A stretch of 64,000 bases of DNA from Gordonia sp. PP30 (GCF_023100845.1 NZ_CP095864.1:1922001-1986000), one strand, 5' to 3'. Shown: positions 8,759 through 18,229, numbered from the stretch's first letter. Notes: a model not told the origin generated them from the sequence alone. Numbers and translations are program-made.

Positions 8759-9595
8759 ATGCTCGGACTGCTGCGTGACCGGCCGCTCGGCTCCCGCGAT
8801 GCCGCGGCCGTCGCCCGGGCGCTCGCGGCCGACCCGGTGGTCAACTGCATGATCGCGGCCCGCGTCGAGGCCTTCGGCCTGGCGCCCCGCTTCCTGGGCG
8901 GGGAACTGTGGACCGCCTCGCGCCCGGAGGACTCGCTCTGCTTCTCCGGAGCCAACCTGATGCCGACCGCGGCCACCGGCACCCAGCTCGACACCTTCGC
9001 CGAGCGCGCGCTGTCCGTCCCCCGGCAGTGCACGTCCGTCGTCGGCCCGCAGCCGCTCGCGCTCGGCCTGTGGGACCGGGTCGCCGCGAACTGGGGCACG
9101 CCCCGCGAGATCCGCGACTGCCAGCCGCTGCTGGCGCTCGACGAACCGCCGTCGTGCCCGATCGACCGTCAGGTCCGGCTGGTGACGCTCGACGACCTCG
9201 ACGTCTACTTCCCGGCGGCCGTGGAGATGTTCATCGGCGAGGTCGGTGTGGATCCGCGCGGCGGCGACGAGGGCCGGTCGTACCGGCGGCGCCTGGCGTC
9301 GCTGATCTCGGCCCGCCGGGTGTACGCCCGGTTCGACGGCCCGCGCGTGGTGTTCAAGGCCGAGATCGGGTCGATGTCGCGCGGTGTCGGGCAGATCCAG
9401 GGCGTGTGGGTGGATCCGGAGTTCCGCGGGCGCGGATACGGTGCGGCCGGTACCGCCACCGTCGTCGCGGCGCTCGCCCGCCAGGGCCGCGTCGCGAGCC
9501 TGTACGTGAACGGCTACAACACCGCCGCGCGCGAGACCTATCGGCGCGTCGGCTTCGAACAGGTCGGCACCTTCGCGACGGTGCTCATCGATTGA
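8759..9595 (+). CDS. GNAT-family acetyltransferase with DUF4081 N-terminal domain
   Basis: A 278-residue protein. The N-terminal half (about 1-130) matches the DUF4081 region. The C-terminal GNAT fold has the acetyl-CoA pyrophosphate loop GVWVDPEFRGRGYGAAGTA and the distal segment YVNGYNTAARETYRRVGF. It is the positional counterpart of M. tuberculosis Rv2867c, directly after ispG. A GTG at 8753 overlaps the GAGGAGG sequence, so ATG 8759, 5 nt after it, is the better start. The substrate is unknown; the operon position does not by itself imply a role in isoprenoid synthesis. Confidence 0.88.
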   Translation: MLGLLRDRPLGSRDAAAVARALAADPVVNCMIAARVEAFGLAPRFLGGELWTASRPEDSLCFSGANLMPTAATGTQLDTFAERALSVPRQCTSVVGPQPLALGLWDRVAANWGTPREIRDCQPLLALDEPPSCPIDRQVRLVTLDDLDVYFPAAVEMFIGEVGVDPRGGDEGRSYRRRLASLISARRVYARFDGPRVVFKAEIGSMSRGVGQIQGVWVDPEFRGRGYGAAGTATVVAALARQGRVASLYVNGYNTAARETYRRVGFEQVGTFATVLID

Positions 9596-9698
9596 TCCCC
9601 GGCGCACTCGAACCTGTACCTCGACGGCCGCGACGATCCGCGCCGCACGTCGGGACGGCGACGGTGTGAGCGGTGTTCCGCGCGCTATCGCGACGCCA

Positions 9699-9735
9699 GA
9701 GGGCGCGCCTGATGGGTCTCACCGGGCGCGCCCTC
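9699..9735. terminator. Strong hairpin after the ispG/GNAT operon
   Basis: Perfect 11-bp stem GAGGGCGCGCC / GGCGCGCCCTC (9699-9709 and 9725-9735) with a 15-nt loop, between the GNAT gene and the convergent SDR gene. It is a likely terminator for one or both strands. A pyrimidine-rich GTCTTCCC follows. Confidence 0.65.
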
Positions 9736-9799
9736 GTACGTCTTCCCACTCGCTGAGCCGCTTCGGTGAGTGCGTGCGCCGCTCACCGAGTCCGCTCGC

Positions 9800-10570
9800 T
9801 CACTGCGCGGTGTAGCCACCGTCCACGATGATCTCCGAACCGGTCGAGAACGACGACTCGTCGGACGCCAGGTAGAGCACCGCGTTAGCGATCTCCTCGG
9901 GCTTGCCCATGCGCCCGATTGGATGCGCGGCCACCAGCGCCGCGGTCACCTCGTCGAGGGCCGCGTCCTGCTCGGCGGCGTACTCCTCGACCATCGGGGT
10001 CCAGACGAACCCCGGATGCACTGTATTCACCCGGATGCCGTAGCCGGATTTCGCACAGTGCAGCGCCGCCGACTTCGAGAAGATCCGCACGCCGCCCTTG
10101 CTCGCGTTGTACGCGGCGAGTCCGGGATCACCGATGATGCCTTCGATCGACGAGAGATTGACGATCGAGCCACCGCCGTTGTCCTTCATCACGGCGATCG
10201 CCGCCTTGGTTCCCAGGAACACCGCGTCGAGGTTGACGGCCATCAGCCATCGCCAGGTCTCGAGGGTCTCTTCTTCCACCGTGCGCGACGCGGCCACTCC
10301 GGCGTTATTCACGACCACGTCGAGTTTGCCGAACCTATCGACGATCGTCCGGGTCAGCGAGTCCCACTCGGCCTCATCGGTGACGTCCTGGCGATAGAAC
10401 ACGACCTTCTCACCACTCGGATCGAGATCCGCCGCAGCAGCACCACCGTGGTCGTCGACGTCGGTGATGGCCACCGTGGCGCCCTCCTCGAAGAGGCGTC
10501 TGGCCGTCGCCAGACCGAGTCCCTTGGCACCGCCGGTCACCAGAGCGACCTTGCCCGCTACACGTCCCAT
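9800..10570 (-). CDS. SDR-family dehydrogenase, cyclopentanol/cyclohexanol-dehydrogenase-like
   Basis: Classical short-chain dehydrogenase (256 residues), NAD-type. It has the TGGAKGLG cofactor loop, NNAG, the catalytic Ser (NLSSIEG) and Tyr-x-x-x-Lys (YNASK), and a C-terminus SEIIVDGGYTAQ. The start MGRVAGKVALVTGG and the ending closely resemble Comamonas cyclopentanol dehydrogenase CpnA and hydroxysteroid dehydrogenase relatives, so secondary-alcohol/ketone interconversion is the best guess. ATG 10570 is chosen over longer forms because an AAGGA ribosome-binding site precedes it and the protein then starts as the family does. A GTCCGA-N3-TCGGAC palindrome lies about 100 bp upstream. Confidence 0.88.
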   Translation of the reverse strand: MGRVAGKVALVTGGAKGLGLATARRLFEEGATVAITDVDDHGGAAAADLDPSGEKVVFYRQDVTDEAEWDSLTRTIVDRFGKLDVVVNNAGVAASRTVEEETLETWRWLMAVNLDAVFLGTKAAIAVMKDNGGGSIVNLSSIEGIIGDPGLAAYNASKGGVRIFSKSAALHCAKSGYGIRVNTVHPGFVWTPMVEEYAAEQDAALDEVTAALVAAHPIGRMGKPEEIANAVLYLASDESSFSTGSEIIVDGGYTAQ

Positions 10571-10672
10571 GTCGTTCCTTCCACACGTCATCCGGTGCGG
10601 CCCATCCGGGTGTGGCGTGCGCCACCGGCCGCCCGTGTATGAAGACGCTAGAAGGACCGGCGCCGGCTGCGT

Positions 10673-10687
10673 GTCCGACAATCGGAC
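10673..10687. promoter_or_regulatory. Palindrome GTCCGA-CAA-TCGGAC upstream of the SDR
   Basis: Perfect 6-bp inverted repeat with a 3-nt spacer, 103 bp upstream of the SDR start and 144 bp upstream of the divergent PBP gene. The same half-sites recur upstream of the AcoR-like regulator at 23343-23379. It is a candidate operator; the factor is inferred, not shown. Confidence 0.5.
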
Positions 10688-10830
10688 GTTCACGGCGGGC
10701 TGCGGCCCGCTCAGCGCCTGCGAGAGAAATTGATGTGTCGTAACGCCAATTGTCACAGGTGGGAGTGCCTTCTTCGTACCTCACGCTGGCGCGTCGAGTA
10801 CAGCTGAGAACGGCCGAGGTTTAGGATCGG

Positions 10831-12633
10831 GTGTCGATGAGGCTCTTGCGCGCGGTGATCGGGGTGCTCACCCTCGCACTGCTGTCGACGCTGCTCGCCT
10901 GTGCCACCGACGACGACGGCCCGCGCGGCGTCGCCGACCGCTTTCTCCACGACTTCTCCGCGCGCGACTACGCGGCCGCGGCGAAGCTGACCACCGATCC
11001 GGCGCGCGCCGAGAGCGCGCTCGCGTCCGCGTGGAGCGGCCTGGACGCGGAGAGCATGTCCGCCCGCGCCGGCCGGGTGCGCCTGGACCGGGACATCGCC
11101 GACGTCGACGTCACCTACACGTGGAAGCTCCCCGGGCGGCGGGAGTGGAGCTATCCGGCGACGCTCACCATGGGCCGCAGCGACACCGGCTGGGCGGTGC
11201 GGTGGGCGTCGACCGACATCCATCCCGAGCTGGGCGCCGACCAGCGGCTGTCGCTGGCCACCTTCGCCCCGCCCCGCGCCGCGGTGAACGAATCCGACGG
11301 CAGCGAGGTGATGGGCACCGGGACCGTCGTCGCGATCTCGTTCGACGCGAAGCAGGCCGCCGAACACGGCTCGGTGATCGACTCGGCGAGCCGCCTGACC
11401 ACGGTCCTCGGACCGCTGATCCCCGGCCTGACCGCGCAGGGCATCGCCGAGAAGGCCACCGCCTCGAACGATCCGCTGCCGATCGGGCGGATCCCGGGCG
11501 CCGACTTCGACCGGCTGCGCGACCGACTGGCCGTGCCCGGGGTCGTCACACAGGAAGAAGCGATCCTGCAGGCCCGGGACCCGAACTTCGCGACCGCGGT
11601 GCTCGACCAGGTGAAGACGCGGGTCGCCGACGACGTCGGCGGCACCTCCGGCTGGCGGGTGTCGGTGCTCAATCCGAACGGTCTGGTCGCCGATGTGTTG
11701 ACCGACCATCCGGCGACGCCGGCGCCGGCCGTCTCCCTGACGCTCTCGCGCACCGCGCAGAACGCCGCCCAGCAGGCGGTGGACGCGGTCGGGAAGCAGA
11801 CCATGATGGTCGTGATGCAGGCCTCGACCGGGAAACTGCTGGCCATCGCGCAGAATCCGGCCGCCGACCGTGGCGGCCTGCTCGCGACGATGGGCACGTA
11901 CCCGCCGGGCTCGACGTTCAAGATGGTCACCTCGTCGGCGGCGATGGCGTCCGGCCTGGCCGCTCCGGACACGATCGTGCCGTGCCCCGGCGAGATCCAG
12001 ATCGGGCCGCGCCTGATCCCCAACTACGACCGGTTCTCCCTCGGTCCGGTGCCCCTGCTGCGGGCCTTCGCCAACTCGTGCAACACCTCGTTCGCCGAGC
12101 TGGCGAGCCGGATGGGCCCCTCGGACCTCCCGCACGCGGCCGCCGCGATGGGGCTCGGCGCGCAGTACGACATCGCGGGCATCGACGCGAAGTCGGGTTC
12201 GGTGCCGATCGAGCCGGACCTGGTGCGGCGTTCCGAGGACGGCTTCGGCCAGGGCACCGTCCTGGCGACGCCGCTGGGCATGGCGCTGGTCGCGGCCACC
12301 GCGGCGACCGGCCGGCCCCCGGTGCCGATCCTCATCAACGGCAGGCCCACCAAGGTGGTCGGACCGCGGCCCACGCTCGACGCGAAGGTCTACGACCAGC
12401 TGCGGCCGATGATGCGCGCCGTGGTCACCGAGGGCACCGCGACCTCGATCGCCGGATCGGGGCCGGTCTTCGGCAAGACCGGTGAGGCGGAGGTCGACGG
12501 CGGTTCGCACGCCTGGTTCGCCGGTTACCGCGGCGACCTCGCCTTCGCGACGCTGATCGTCCTCGGCGGTGACTCCACCAACGCCGTCAACGTGACGCGC
12601 GACTTCTTCAACCTGCTGCCACCCGGCTACTGA
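10831..12633 (+). CDS. Lipoprotein penicillin-binding protein (class B, PbpLipo type)
   Basis: A 600-residue transpeptidase that cross-links peptidoglycan at the outer face of the membrane. A lipobox LLAC around residue 24 follows a short hydrophobic segment and suggests lipid anchoring. The N-terminal part (about 30-145) is the NTF2-like domain found in MecA-type PBPs. The transpeptidase domain carries the three active-site motifs: S361-T-F-K364, S416-C-N418 and K549-T-G551. It is the positional homologue of M. tuberculosis Rv2864c. GTG 10831 is used as start; ATG 10837 is possible. Confidence 0.93.
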   Translation: MSMRLLRAVIGVLTLALLSTLLACATDDDGPRGVADRFLHDFSARDYAAAAKLTTDPARAESALASAWSGLDAESMSARAGRVRLDRDIADVDVTYTWKLPGRREWSYPATLTMGRSDTGWAVRWASTDIHPELGADQRLSLATFAPPRAAVNESDGSEVMGTGTVVAISFDAKQAAEHGSVIDSASRLTTVLGPLIPGLTAQGIAEKATASNDPLPIGRIPGADFDRLRDRLAVPGVVTQEEAILQARDPNFATAVLDQVKTRVADDVGGTSGWRVSVLNPNGLVADVLTDHPATPAPAVSLTLSRTAQNAAQQAVDAVGKQTMMVVMQASTGKLLAIAQNPAADRGGLLATMGTYPPGSTFKMVTSSAAMASGLAAPDTIVPCPGEIQIGPRLIPNYDRFSLGPVPLLRAFANSCNTSFAELASRMGPSDLPHAAAAMGLGAQYDIAGIDAKSGSVPIEPDLVRRSEDGFGQGTVLATPLGMALVAATAATGRPPVPILINGRPTKVVGPRPTLDAKVYDQLRPMMRAVVTEGTATSIAGSGPVFGKTGEAEVDGGSHAWFAGYRGDLAFATLIVLGGDSTNAVNVTRDFFNLLPPGY

Positions 12634-12761
12634 GCACATAGGGGTTTCTACTCAAATCCGCTCGGCGGTCTGGCCCCGGCCGGATCGGTGGCCTATCGTC
12701 GCACGCGGCGCCCGGGTGCGCGGCGCCCGGCACCGACATGAACGACGAAGGGGAATCCCAC

Positions 12762-13544
12762 ATGAGTGGACCGAATCCGTACGGCCAGAACCCGAACCAG
12801 CCGGGCTACGGCCAGCAGCCGCCCCAGGGGCCGCCTCCCGGCCACCGGCCGCCGCCCGGATACGGCCCACCGCCGCAGGGATACGCCGGTCCGCCGCAGC
12901 AGGCGTACCCCGGCCCGCCGCCGCAGGGCTACCCGGGTCCGGCTCCGCAGGGATACCCGCAGGCCCCGCAGGGATACCCGCAGCCGCAGCAGGGACACCC
13001 GCAGCAGGGACACCCGCAGCCGCCGGCCGGCCCCGCCTTGGGCGCGGGCCTCGGCAAGCTCACCATGATCGCCTTGTGGGTGGTGGTCGGCGCCGGCGCG
13101 CTGACGTTCATCGCGAGCTTCCTGCCGTGGGTGTCGGTGGGCGACAAGTCGTACCTCGGCATCTCCGGCGACGCCGACAGTGACGGCGTGTGGACCCTGA
13201 TCCTGGGCCTGCTCGGCGCGGCCGCGGGTGGTGCGGCGCTCTTCCTCACCGTCAAGCAGAAGTTCCTGCCGCTGATCGCCGGCGGCGTGGCGGCGCTGTT
13301 CGGTCTCATCGTGGTGATCGTGACCGCCAACGACATCTCCGACGTCGGCGACGCGCGGGACGCCGCCAAGCAGTCGGTGAGCCAGTACGGCGACCTCAGC
13401 AAGTACGGCATCGACGTCGGCGCGGCGATGCCGCACATCTCGACCGGTTTCGGTCTGTGGCTCGCGCTGTTCGGCGGTGTGCTGCTGCTCCTGGCCGGAG
13501 CGGGCGCGATCGTCGCCGCGCAGTTCGTGGAGAAGGGGAAGTAG
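12762..13544 (+). CDS. Membrane protein with Pro/Gly/Gln-rich N-terminal tail
   Basis: About 260 residues. Residues 1-95 form a low-complexity cytosolic tail of repeated GYPQ, GYPGP and GHPQ units. Four hydrophobic helices follow, around LTMIALWVVVGAGALTFIA, WTLILGLLGAAAGG, FLPLIAGGVAALFGLIVVI and GFGLWLALFGGVLLLLAGAG. Such tails are common in actinobacterial membrane proteins of unknown function. An ATG exists at 12738, but ATG 12762 has GAAGGGGAA about 7 nt upstream. Its stop directly abuts that of the convergent hmuV (no gap). Function unknown. Confidence 0.82.
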   Translation: MSGPNPYGQNPNQPGYGQQPPQGPPPGHRPPPGYGPPPQGYAGPPQQAYPGPPPQGYPGPAPQGYPQAPQGYPQPQQGHPQQGHPQPPAGPALGAGLGKLTMIALWVVVGAGALTFIASFLPWVSVGDKSYLGISGDADSDGVWTLILGLLGAAAGGAALFLTVKQKFLPLIAGGVAALFGLIVVIVTANDISDVGDARDAAKQSVSQYGDLSKYGIDVGAAMPHISTGFGLWLALFGGVLLLLAGAGAIVAAQFVEKGK

Positions 13545-14336
13545 TCAGCCGCGGTCGGGCGTGATCAGCAGTTCGCCGGTCTCCGGGTGCGTGGTGACGC
13601 GCACCGGGTGGTCGTAGGTATCGGCGAGCAGCCGCGCGGTCATGGTCTCGGCGACCGGCCCGACGGCCAGCAGCCGCCCGTCCTTCATCACCGCGACGCG
13701 GTCGGCGTAGGCCGCGGCCAGCGACAGGTCGTGCACCACCAGCACGATGGCGACGCCGGCCGCGGCGCGGTCGCGCAGGATCTTCAGGACCTGCTCGGTG
13801 TGGCCGATGTCGAGGGCCGCGGTCGGCTCGTCGAGCAGCAGGACCGGCGTGTCTTGGGCGAGTGCCCGGGCCAGGGAGGCCCGGGCCTGCTGGCCGCCGG
13901 ACAGCTGCGGGAAGGGCCGGTCGACGAGATCGGTGATCTCGCAGGCGTCGATCGCGGCGTCGATCAGCTCGGCCGAACGCGTCGCCTCGGGGGTGCGCAG
14001 CCACGGGTAGCGGCCCAGTTCCACCACCTCGCGCACGGTGAACGGGGTGTCGATCCGGTTGGTCTGGGTCACCAGGGTGCGGTGGCGTGCCAGTTCCCGG
14101 GTCGCGAACTCGTGCAGGGGCCGGTCGTCGAGCAGCACCCGTCCGTCGTCGGCCGTCCGGATCCCGGCGAGGATCGACAGCAGCGTCGACTTGCCGCAGC
14201 CGTTCGGCCCGACCAGGGCGAGCAGTTCACCCGGCCGGGCGGTCAGGCTCACCCCGTGCAGGACGGGCCGGCCGCCGAGAGCCACGTGTACGTCGTCGGC
14301 GACGAGGGTGCCGGCGGTCGGAGCGCTGGTGGTCAC
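13545..14336 (-). CDS. hmuV: Haem ABC transporter ATP-binding protein HmuV
   Basis: A 263-residue ABC ATPase. It has Walker A GPNGCGKST (residues 43-51), signature LSGGQQ, Walker B VLLLDEPTAALD and the switch histidine in VVHDLSLAAA. It energises haem import with HmuU (permease) and HmuT (binding lipoprotein), encoded just upstream. Family resemblance is to FecE/BtuD/HmuV importers. The GTG start lies 7 bp after the hmuU stop, consistent with one operon hmuT-hmuU-hmuV. Confidence 0.92.
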   Translation of the reverse strand: MTTSAPTAGTLVADDVHVALGGRPVLHGVSLTARPGELLALVGPNGCGKSTLLSILAGIRTADDGRVLLDDRPLHEFATRELARHRTLVTQTNRIDTPFTVREVVELGRYPWLRTPEATRSAELIDAAIDACEITDLVDRPFPQLSGGQQARASLARALAQDTPVLLLDEPTAALDIGHTEQVLKILRDRAAAGVAIVLVVHDLSLAAAYADRVAVMKDGRLLAVGPVAETMTARLLADTYDHPVRVTTHPETGELLITPDRG

Positions 14337-14343
14337 GGGGGCG

Positions 14344-15393
14344 TCACCATCCCGTCTTCGCGCTGCGGCGCAGCAGGAGGAAGAACACCGGCCCGCCGAT
14401 CAGCGAGGTCAGCATGCCCAGCGGGAGTTCGCCCGAGGTGAGGGTGCGGGCCGCGAGGTCGGCCGCCGCGACAAACAGGGCGCCGCCGACGACGGACGCC
14501 GGCAGCAGCAGCCTGTGCCGCGGTCCGACCAGCAGGCGCATGGCGTGCGGCACGATCAGCCCGACGAACATCACGATGCCGGTGAAGGCCACCGCGGCGG
14601 CGGTGAGGATCGCCACCAGCACGATCACCTGGCGGCGGACCAGTTCCACGTTGACGCCGAGTGCGGACGCGCCGACGTCGCCGAGGGCCAGCAGATCGAG
14701 CTTGTCGACGAGTACCGCCGACGCCGCGACCCCGGCGACCACGAGCGGGGCCACCACCTGCACCTGCGTCCAGGTGACCGCGCCGGCCAGCGAGCCGAGC
14801 TGCCAGAAGACGATCTGTTCGCGGCTGGCGGTGGAGGCCACGGTCGTGAGGTAGGCGATGATGCCGAGGGCGAAGGCGTTCACCGCGATGCCGGTGAGCA
14901 CGATCATCACCACCGAGGTCGCGCCGTCGCGCATGGACAGCACGTACACGGCGATCGTGGTGATCAGGCCGAACAGCGCGGCGACCCCGGCCACCGCCCA
15001 GCCGTTGGCGCTGGCGCCGCTGACCACGAACATCAGGCACGCGCCCACCGCGGCCCCCGAGGAGACACCGATGATGCCGGGCTCGGCGAGCGGATTGGCC
15101 AGGGCGCCCTGCAGCAGGCAGCCCGCGGTACCGAGGGCCGCGCCCACCAGCACGCCGAGCACGATGCGCGGGAACCGGGAGACCCACAGCGCGTTCTCGC
15201 CCTGCTGGTCGGCCGGCAGCGGACCCAGGTCCAGATGCCAGTGGTGCGCGATGGAGCCTAGGACCTCGGCGGGGGAGACGTGCACCTGCCCGGTACCCGC
15301 GGAGACGACGACCACCACGCCGAGCAGCACGAGTGTCCCGGCGATCACCCAGATGCCGCGGCGCCGATGGGCGGGTGCGGGGAGGCCGCTCAT
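14344..15393 (-). CDS. hmuU: Haem ABC transporter permease HmuU (FecCD family)
   Basis: A 349-residue polytopic inner-membrane permease of the FecCD/BtuC family with about nine to ten hydrophobic helices. Family segments visible are RFPRIVLGVLVGAALGTAG, GALANPLAEPGIIGVSSGAA and the conserved VGLIVPHAMRLLVGPRHR loop. It transports haem across the membrane with HmuV. Its ATG overlaps the hmuT stop by four bases (15390-15393), showing tight coupling. Confidence 0.93.
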   Translation of the reverse strand: MSGLPAPAHRRRGIWVIAGTLVLLGVVVVVSAGTGQVHVSPAEVLGSIAHHWHLDLGPLPADQQGENALWVSRFPRIVLGVLVGAALGTAGCLLQGALANPLAEPGIIGVSSGAAVGACLMFVVSGASANGWAVAGVAALFGLITTIAVYVLSMRDGATSVVMIVLTGIAVNAFALGIIAYLTTVASTASREQIVFWQLGSLAGAVTWTQVQVVAPLVVAGVAASAVLVDKLDLLALGDVGASALGVNVELVRRQVIVLVAILTAAAVAFTGIVMFVGLIVPHAMRLLVGPRHRLLLPASVVGGALFVAAADLAARTLTSGELPLGMLTSLIGGPVFFLLLRRSAKTGW

Positions 15394-16373
15394 CGATAGA
15401 TCGCCTTTCCGAGGGATTGCAGGATCAGCCCGGTGTCCGGGCCGAACGCGAGGATCTGCGTCTCGTCCATCGCGATGATGCGCTTGGCCTTCCCGGCCCG
15501 GGTCCCGGCGACCGCGGGGAGCTGCGCCACCTTGTCCAGGCCGCCGACGGACTCGGCGCCCTGCGTCATCACCAGGATCACCTCGGGATCGATGCGCAGC
15601 AGCGACTCGGTGCTGACCGTGCTGAACGCCGCGGTGAGCCCGCCCGCCGTCCCGGCGTCGCGGGCCCCGAGGTTCTCGATCAGGTCGTCGGCGCCGGAAT
15701 CCGGCCCGGCGAGCAGGATCAACCGGTCGCCGCGGATGTAGAGGAAGGCGATGATCGGGTCGCCGGTCGGATCGGGGAGCGACCGGCGCGCCTGCGTGAT
15801 CTCCCGCTGCGTCCGCTCGGTGAGCTTCTGCCCGGCCTCGGGGGCGCCCAGCGCGCCGGCGACGGTCGTGATCAGCGCGCCGGTCCCGGCGACGCTGCGC
15901 TCGTCGGTGAACTCGACGACGTGGATCTGCGCCTCTCGCAGCTGGTCCAGCACCCCGTTCGGGCTCGACGTCCGGTCCGCGAGCACGATCGTCGGGTGCT
16001 GTGCCAGCACCTTCTCCACGTTGATCGAATGCCCGGCGTCGGTCACCACGGGCAGCCCCTGCGCGGCCGGGAACGTCGTCGACCGGTCGCGTCCCACGGC
16101 GTGCGATCCGAGGCCCAGCGCCCAGACGATCGCGCCGAGCGTGCCGTTGCGGTCCAGGGCGATGATCCGGTCGGCCTGCGGCCCGGCCGCGGGATCGTTC
16201 TCGATCGGCACCGGATCCGCGTGTGGCAGCGTCGCGATCCGCTCACCGTCGCGCAGGTGGGCCGACGACGGGTCGCGGCCGGCGTTGACGTCGATCGGCG
16301 CCGTCGTGCAGCCGGCGGTGAGCAGGGCGACCAGCGCGACCAGCGTCAGCACCGCCTGGCGGGAAAACGGCAC
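15390..16373 (-). CDS. hmuT: Haem-binding lipoprotein HmuT
   Basis: A 327-residue substrate-binding lipoprotein of the periplasmic-binding-protein class with the helical backbone (TroA/FepB fold). The signal peptide ends in lipobox LTAGC, followed by a mature protein with [20 protein letters not shown], as in HmuT proteins. First gene of hmuTUV. A 19-bp IdeR-like box lies 11-29 bp upstream of the start, so iron-dependent repression is expected. The closest relatives by family are corynebacterial HmuT proteins; siderophore binding cannot be excluded. Confidence 0.9.
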   Translation of the reverse strand: MPFSRQAVLTLVALVALLTAGCTTAPIDVNAGRDPSSAHLRDGERIATLPHADPVPIENDPAAGPQADRIIALDRNGTLGAIVWALGLGSHAVGRDRSTTFPAAQGLPVVTDAGHSINVEKVLAQHPTIVLADRTSSPNGVLDQLREAQIHVVEFTDERSVAGTGALITTVAGALGAPEAGQKLTERTQREITQARRSLPDPTGDPIIAFLYIRGDRLILLAGPDSGADDLIENLGARDAGTAGGLTAAFSTVSTESLLRIDPEVILVMTQGAESVGGLDKVAQLPAVAGTRAGKAKRIIAMDETQILAFGPDTGLILQSLGKAIYR

Positions 16374-16383
16374 AGGGTGTCCT

Positions 16384-16402
16384 TAAGGGTTGGCTTACTT
16401 CA
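16384..16402 (-). promoter_or_regulatory. Candidate IdeR/DtxR iron box upstream of hmuT
   Basis: Reading the minus strand, TGAAGTAAGCCAACCCTTA matches 13 of 19 positions of the established IdeR consensus TTAGGTTAGCCTAACCTAA, including the central GCC. It lies just upstream of hmuT, where a bound repressor would block transcription. The match is moderate. Confidence 0.5.
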
Positions 16403-16471
16403 CTTCCACTGTATCGGTCGCGGCGGGGAGCGAATCGGAGCCTCCCGGCCGGGTCCGTAGACTGGGGAGCC

Positions 16472-17335
16472 ATGACGGTTCGTGCACCCCTGACTCCCGG
16501 CGTGGTCTCGCCGACCCTGCCGGTTCCCGACGCGATCGCCCGCCCGGAGTACGTCTGGAAGGCCGAGGCGCAGGAGGGCCACGAGCCCTGGGTGCAGACC
16601 CCGGAGACCATCGAGAAGATGCGGGTGGCCGGGAAGATCGCGGCGAACGCGCTCGCCGAGGCCGGCCGTGCCGTCGCCCCCGGTGTGACGACCGATCAGC
16701 TCGACCGCATCGCGCACGACTACATGATCGACCACGGCGCCTATCCGTCGACGCTCGGCTACCGCGGCTTCCCCAAGTCGTGCTGCACCTCGCTCAACGA
16801 AGTGATCTGCCACGGCATCCCCGACTCCACCGTCATCCAGGACGGCGACATCGTGAACATCGACGTCACCGCCTACATCGACGGCGTGCACGGTGACACC
16901 AACGCCACCTTCCTGGCCGGTGACGTGAGTCAGGAGCACCGCGACCTGGTCGAGCGCACCCGCATCGCCACCGAGCGCGCCATCAAGGCCGTCAAGCCGG
17001 GCCGCGAGCTCAACGTGATCGGCCGCGTGATCGAGGCCTACGCGAGCCGCTTCGGCTATCACGTGGTCCGCGACTTCACCGGTCACGGCATCGGCGAGAC
17101 CTTCCACAACGGCCTGATCGTCCTGCACTACGACGAGCCGTCGGTCGACACCGTCATCGAGCCGGGCATGGTCTTCACCATCGAGCCGATGATCAACCTC
17201 GGCGCCCTCGACTGGGAGCAGTGGGACGACGACTGGACCGTCGTCACCGTCGACCGCAAATGGACCGCGCAGTTCGAGCACACGCTGGTCGTCACCGACA
17301 CCGGCGCCGAGATCCTCACGCTGCCCGACGCCTGA
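16472..17335 (+). CDS. map: Methionine aminopeptidase, type Ib
   Basis: Removes the N-terminal methionine from nascent proteins. The 287-residue protein has an N-terminal extension of about 40 residues with proline-containing motifs, as in mycobacterial MapB (type I with SH3-binding-like extension). It then carries the M24 domain with metal ligands Asp ([10 protein letters not shown]), Asp (HGDTNATF), His (FTGHGIG), Glu (TIEPMINLG) and Glu (FEHTLVV). It corresponds in position and length to M. tuberculosis Rv2861c. Divergent from hmuT. Confidence 0.95.
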   Translation: MTVRAPLTPGVVSPTLPVPDAIARPEYVWKAEAQEGHEPWVQTPETIEKMRVAGKIAANALAEAGRAVAPGVTTDQLDRIAHDYMIDHGAYPSTLGYRGFPKSCCTSLNEVICHGIPDSTVIQDGDIVNIDVTAYIDGVHGDTNATFLAGDVSQEHRDLVERTRIATERAIKAVKPGRELNVIGRVIEAYASRFGYHVVRDFTGHGIGETFHNGLIVLHYDEPSVDTVIEPGMVFTIEPMINLGALDWEQWDDDWTVVTVDRKWTAQFEHTLVVTDTGAEILTLPDA

Positions 17336-17339
17336 CCGG

Positions 17340-17642
17340 TCAGTTCCGGTTCTGCCGCAGGAAGCCGTACAGTCCGGCGCGGTAGCCCCGCAGGTGACTG
17401 GGTTCGTCGGCATCCGGGTCCGGGGCCTGCGCGAGCGTCGTCGACGCGTAATGCCGGGCCCACGGAACGGGCAGCGCGTCGAGATCGGCGAGGGAGTCCT
17501 CGAAGCCCTTCTGAAACAGGTCCGGGTCCAGGCAGTCGTCCAGTTCCGGGTCGATCAGCGGGAACGACGTGGGCAGGCGGGTGACCGTGCCGTACTCGGT
17601 GACGATGTCGAGTTCCCCGAAGCCGGGGTCGTGGGCGGTCAT
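17340..17642 (-). CDS. Hypothetical acidic 100-aa protein coupled to recombinase-like regulator
   Basis: I do not recognise this family. The protein is acidic with an unusual run DPELDDCLDPDLFQKGFEDS and a C-terminus rich in aromatic and arginine residues (GYRAGLYGFLRQNRN). Its ATG overlaps the stop of the upstream recombinase-like gene by four bases (17639-17642), so the two are translationally coupled and probably work together. It is convergent with map, with only 4 bp between the stops. Confidence 0.7.
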   Translation of the reverse strand: MTAHDPGFGELDIVTEYGTVTRLPTSFPLIDPELDDCLDPDLFQKGFEDSLADLDALPVPWARHYASTTLAQAPDPDADEPSHLRGYRAGLYGFLRQNRN

Positions 17643-18229
17643 CGCTGTGCCCGCCGCCCGGCGAGACTCCGGTAGACGGTCGCCCGGCTGACGCCCAGCC
17701 GCGCGGCGATCTCCGGCACGCGCAGCCCGGCCACGCGCATCCGCTCGGCGGCGGCCACCTGGGTGTCGTCGAGGGCACGCGGGCGCCCGACCGCCGAGTC
17801 CACACGCCCGCCGCCGGTGCCGGGCCGGGCCGCGGCGGCCTCGTCGTCGAGTTCGGCCAGCGAGGCCAGCACGCCGACGATCGTCGAACCGGTGGGATCG
17901 GCGGTGTCCAGGCCCTCGCGCAGGGAGCGCAGCCCGATCCGGCGGCGGGTGAGTTCGCGGGCACTGGCCAGCACCTCGGGCGTGGTGCGCCCGAGCCGGT
18001 CGAGACCGATGATGACGGTGGTGTCGCCGGGACGCGCGTAGTCGAGGAGCGCGGTCCAGCCCGGACGCTCCACCGCCTCGGGCGCTTCGGTCTTGTCGGT
18101 GTAGATCCGCGCGGGCTCGATGCCGGCATCGGTCAGGGCGTCGATCTGCGCTTCGAGGCCGGGCGATCCGGTCCCGGTGCGGGCGTACCCGAGCCGGAAC
18201 GCGGAGGCGCTCTCCTGGTCGATGGTCAT
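17639..18229 (-). CDS. Serine-recombinase-like protein lacking the catalytic serine
   Basis: A 196-residue protein with the small-resolvase layout: an N-terminal resolvase domain (about 12-140) and a C-terminal Hin-type helix-turn-helix (about 150-190, including VPEIAARLGVSRATVYRSL). The conserved GYARVST motif reads GYARTGT, so Gly19 occupies the place of the nucleophilic serine. The arginine of that motif (Arg17) and the LDRLGR arginines (78, 81) remain. The usual AEAER/AQAER helix motif downstream is also altered (AELDDEAAA). Strand cleavage is therefore unlikely, and a DNA-binding regulatory role is inferred. It is the first gene of a two-gene unit with a repeat-rich promoter. Confidence 0.82.
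   Translation of the reverse strand: MTIDQESASAFRLGYARTGTGSPGLEAQIDALTDAGIEPARIYTDKTEAPEAVERPGWTALLDYARPGDTTVIIGLDRLGRTTPEVLASARELTRRRIGLRSLREGLDTADPTGSTIVGVLASLAELDDEAAAARPGTGGGRVDSAVGRPRALDDTQVAAAERMRVAGLRVPEIAARLGVSRATVYRSLAGRRAQR

Noticed and set aside
17639..18229. An active site-specific recombinase with a nearby invertible segment or res site
   Set aside because: The catalytic serine is missing, and the repeats upstream are in direct orientation without crossover-site structure.
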